This document shows positions 8,449 to 10,124 of a stretch of 10,124 nt of DNA, piece after piece. The DNA lies in contig JALTDM010000094.1 in assembly GCA_027074135.1 (NCBI GenBank), forward strand, positions 1 through 10,124. Reading direction: 5' to 3'. Made by a program: the position numbers and the translations under genes. Source of the stretch: Bacteroidales bacterium. GTDB taxonomy: Bacteria > Bacteroidota > Bacteroidia > Bacteroidales > JALTDM01. Within the stretch, counting starts at the first letter, position 1. Every line of letters begins with the position of its first letter. The notes beneath the pieces were generated by a model, which made no database searches, had not been told where the DNA came from, and was given only the letters and a program-made list of their open reading frames with translations.

Positions 8449-9446
8449 AAAGAATTGCGGTAATATTGTTTCTTTTGGTGTCTGTGGTTAGGTTGAACGC
8501 CCAAGACCCGCAGATGACACAATTTTTTTCCGCACCATTGTATTTGGCACCTTCGTTTGCCGGTAGTTCTTTGGGATCAAGGGCTGTTCTTAATTTCAGA
8601 GATCAATGGCCTGCCATTCCGGGGGCTTTTGTTACATATATGTTTTCGTTGGATCACAATTTTTACAAATACCACTCCGGTGCAGGCATTTTGTTTTTGA
8701 GAGATCAGGCAGGTAGCGGTAAATTGGCACTTACACAAGTGAGTTTGAATTATTCTTACAATATTGTTTTCAGCAGGTTTTTGAATGTTAGACCAGCCTT
8801 AGCTGTTTTGTTTTCGCAGAGAAGTATTGATTATTCCCGTTTGGTATTCGGAGACCAGATAAGTTTGAGTCACGGGCTTACGCCTACTGTGGAAAGCAGG
8901 TTTTTGGATAATCATTTATATCTCGATTTTAATTTTTCCACTGTGGTTTTGTACAAAAATTATTGGGGTGGTTTTAATATAATGCACATGTTGCAGCCGG
9001 ATCAAAGTTTGCTCAATGAAGGCGTTAGTCCTGTTCCCACGGATTTTTATTTGTTTGGTGGCGGAAAATTTTCTGCAGGTGCGGGCTCTGCTTCTTTTAG
9101 AAACAAAAATATCCTTTTTTCTTTTTTGTACAAATCACAAGGTAAGTTTGACCAATTGGATTTGGGCGTTTATTGGGAAAATCTCCCATTTGTGGTAGGA
9201 TTATGGTACCGCGGTTTGCCACTAAAGCATTATGCTCCGGGTTACGGTAACCACGATGCTGTAGCTGTTGTATTAGGATATGCAAGTGATAAGTTTAAAG
9301 TCGGTTACAGCTATGATTTTACGGTCTCGCGACTTGCTTTCAAGAGTGCCGGCTCACACGAAATTTCTTTTTCTTACGAGTTTAACCAAGACCAAAGGCT
9401 GAAAAGAAGTAAAAAGAAACAAATGATACCTTGCGCTAAGTTTTAG
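8445..9446 (+). CDS. PorP/SprF-family type IX secretion system outer-membrane protein
   Basis: A 333-residue outer-membrane beta-barrel protein of the PorP/SprF family. Signal peptide 1-19 (cleavage LNA before Q20). The family hallmark follows at once: QDPQMTQFFSAPLYLAPSFAG (from Q20), equivalent to the usual QDPQFSQFY..PLYLNPAFAG. Other family features are NFRDQWPAIPGAF, alternating beta strands with GAGILFLRDQAGSGKLA, and a C-terminal strand SHEISFSYEF followed by a basic stretch and a final CAKF (family usual CPKF). The length is typical. In F. johnsoniae, SprF is needed for secretion or attachment of the adjacent type B cargo SprB; by analogy this protein is inferred to serve the PKD adhesin two genes upstream. 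ATG 8445 lies inside the preceding gene's stop (ATGA, 4-bp overlap), so the two are co-transcribed and probably translationally coupled. It is likely a cargo-specific paralog rather than the core PorP, because the core machinery genes are absent here. Confidence 0.93.
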   Translation: MKRIAVILFLLVSVVRLNAQDPQMTQFFSAPLYLAPSFAGSSLGSRAVLNFRDQWPAIPGAFVTYMFSLDHNFYKYHSGAGILFLRDQAGSGKLALTQVSLNYSYNIVFSRFLNVRPALAVLFSQRSIDYSRLVFGDQISLSHGLTPTVESRFLDNHLYLDFNFSTVVLYKNYWGGFNIMHMLQPDQSLLNEGVSPVPTDFYLFGGGKFSAGAGSASFRNKNILFSFLYKSQGKFDQLDLGVYWENLPFVVGLWYRGLPLKHYAPGYGNHDAVAVVLGYASDKFKVGYSYDFTVSRLAFKSAGSHEISFSYEFNQDQRLKRSKKKQMIPCAKF

Positions 9447-9683
9447 TGGGGTGTCATTTCTGAAGGATTCTTACACGTTATGCATTTCAATCGCATATTC
9501 CTATATCCATACTATACAATCGTGAGGAAATAAAATCAAGTTCGAAATATTTTTTTTTGTAATAATCTGTTGTTTTTCAATGTTTTGTGCTTGCAGGCTT
9601 CAAATTTTTGAATTTTTTTTGAAAAAAGTTACAAAAACCTTTGGCTGTTTATTTATTTGTGCTATCAATAACCAATTAAAATT
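9447..9683 (+). other. Longest intergenic region in the window, AT-rich, after the PorP/SprF gene
   Basis: 237 bp with no convincing gene. It holds a run of nine T (9550-9558) and, at 9599-9612, a 5-bp AT-only hairpin (TTCAA / TTGAA with a 4-nt loop) followed by eight T (9613-9620). The latter has the shape of a very weak intrinsic terminator that could end the adhesin/PorP transcript. The promoter of the downstream lipoprotein gene is expected here, but only one-mismatch versions of TAnnTTTG are visible (9636-9643 and 9652-9659), neither with a properly spaced -33 TTTG. Confidence 0.35.
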
Positions 9684-10119
9684 ATGAAAGCAAAAGTATT
9701 AAGTTTCGGGTTATTGATGGCATTGGGGCTATCGATAACGCTTGTAAGCAGTTGCAAGAAAGAAAATGTAGAACCTATGAGTCAAGTTGGTGTTACGAAT
9801 GCTTCAACGTCTAATGTGATATCTCCAAAGGTTGATTGGGGATATGATAATACAACCGTTGGTGGTGTATTGGATGCTGCAGGATATAAAATGATTCTAA
9901 AACAAAAACTTATGTAAAAGTGGTACCGGGTTACGCAGAACCTACTACCAATTATAATAGATTTATTTGTGATCCCGGTCCGCTTTGTTATATAGAAGTA
10001 TCCGCTAGAAAAACTGATTTAATTGCTGCTTTTCGCAAAAAACAAGAATTTATTATGATGTGAAAAAAGTTGTTACCGTAAAAAAAGGTAATAAAATATA
10101 TGTTACGGTTGATCAATAA
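9684..10119 (+). pseudogene. Small putative lipoprotein gene broken by two single-base frameshifts (or homopolymer sequencing errors)
   Basis: As read, translation from ATG 9684 gives only 77 residues, stopping at TAA 9915-9917. The N-terminus is a lipoprotein signal peptide with lipobox VSSC (C24) followed by KKENVE, so the product would be lipidated and possibly outer-membrane or surface located. Adding one A to the A4 run at 9888-9891 continues the protein in the next frame (NDSKTKTYVKVVPGYAEP..., then ICDPGPLCYIEVSARK). Adding one A to the A6 run at 10037-10042 moves it to the third frame (TRIYYDVKKVVTVKKGN, KIYVTVDQ) and a TAA at 10117-10119. The restored product is 145 residues with no internal stop. 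It has a possible disulfide pair in ICDPGPLCY. I do not recognise the family. Upstream is A-rich (AATTAAAATT) without Shine-Dalgarno, normal for the phylum. Whether this is true decay or a base-calling error cannot be decided from the sequence. Confidence 0.72.
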
Positions 10120-10124
10120 TATTT

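Noticed and set aside
9016..9285. Plus-frame and minus-strand short open frames within the PorP/SprF gene.
   Set aside because: They overlap a clear family member in another frame and encode nothing recognisable.
9480..9533. 17-codon ORF in the intergenic region starting at ATG 9480 (MHFNRIFLYPYYTIVRK).
   Set aside because: Too short, no supporting leader or conserved feature, and no run of regulatory codons; expected by chance in AT-rich DNA.
9636..9659. Possible Bacteroidota -7 elements AACCTTTG (9636-9643) and TTTATTTG (9652-9659) before the lipoprotein gene.
   Set aside because: Each has a mismatch to TAnnTTTG and none has a TTTG at the proper ~19-nt spacing upstream.
9888..10042. Programmed ribosomal frameshifting as the explanation of the two frame changes in the lipoprotein gene.
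   Set aside because: Neither site forms a good X-XXY-YYZ slippery heptamer in the right frame, and two programmed shifts in a 145-codon lipoprotein would be without precedent that I know of.
10075..10109. Inverted repeat ACCGTAA / TTACGGT near the right end, which might look like a terminator.
   Set aside because: It falls inside the restored coding region, encodes two similar valine-threonine strands, has a 21-nt loop and no T-run after it.

Overview
The window is AT-rich, tightly packed on the + strand, and almost certainly from a member of the Bacteroidota. Three things support this. It encodes two different type IX secretion system (T9SS) C-terminal sorting domains (type A and type B) and a PorP/SprF-family outer-membrane protein. 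Its signal peptides end in the S-Q / A-Q pattern common in this phylum. Its start codons sit behind A-rich leaders with no clear Shine-Dalgarno sequence. The species cannot be told from the sequence.

Layout: (1) 10-2331, a secreted M1-family metallopeptidase with intact zinc and catalytic residues and a type A T9SS sorting tail. (2) 2381-6793, a 1470-residue surface protein with an N-terminal module, a central run of Ig-like/SprB-type modules, eight consecutive PKD domains and a type B (gliding-motility-associated) sorting domain. (3) 6904-8448, a periplasmic TPR + PD40 beta-propeller + carboxypeptidase-regulatory-like protein that looks like PorE without the OmpA domain and without a lipoprotein cysteine. 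(4) 8445-9446, a PorP/SprF-family outer-membrane protein overlapping gene 3 by 4 bp. (5) 9684-10119, a small putative lipoprotein gene whose reading frame is broken twice, each time by one apparently missing A in an A-run; restoring both gives a coherent 145-residue protein.

How they fit together: genes 2-4 read as one functional unit, a large PKD adhesin-like T9SS cargo with a type B tail followed by its probable accessory proteins. In Flavobacterium johnsoniae, type B cargo such as SprB depends on a cognate SprF-like protein encoded next to it, so the PorP/SprF gene here is inferred to serve the PKD protein. The TPR/PD40 protein is translationally coupled to it and probably works with it on the periplasmic side. 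The M1 peptidase is a separate T9SS cargo of the general type A class, located just upstream. Core T9SS machinery genes (porK/L/M/N/sov etc.) are not in the window.

No RNA genes, CRISPR arrays, insertion sequences or phage genes were seen. The longest intergenic stretch is 237 bp (9447-9683). Nothing here is a clearly new system; the most notable points are the OmpA-less PorE-like partner in the adhesin/PorP cassette and the doubly frameshifted lipoprotein gene at the right end.
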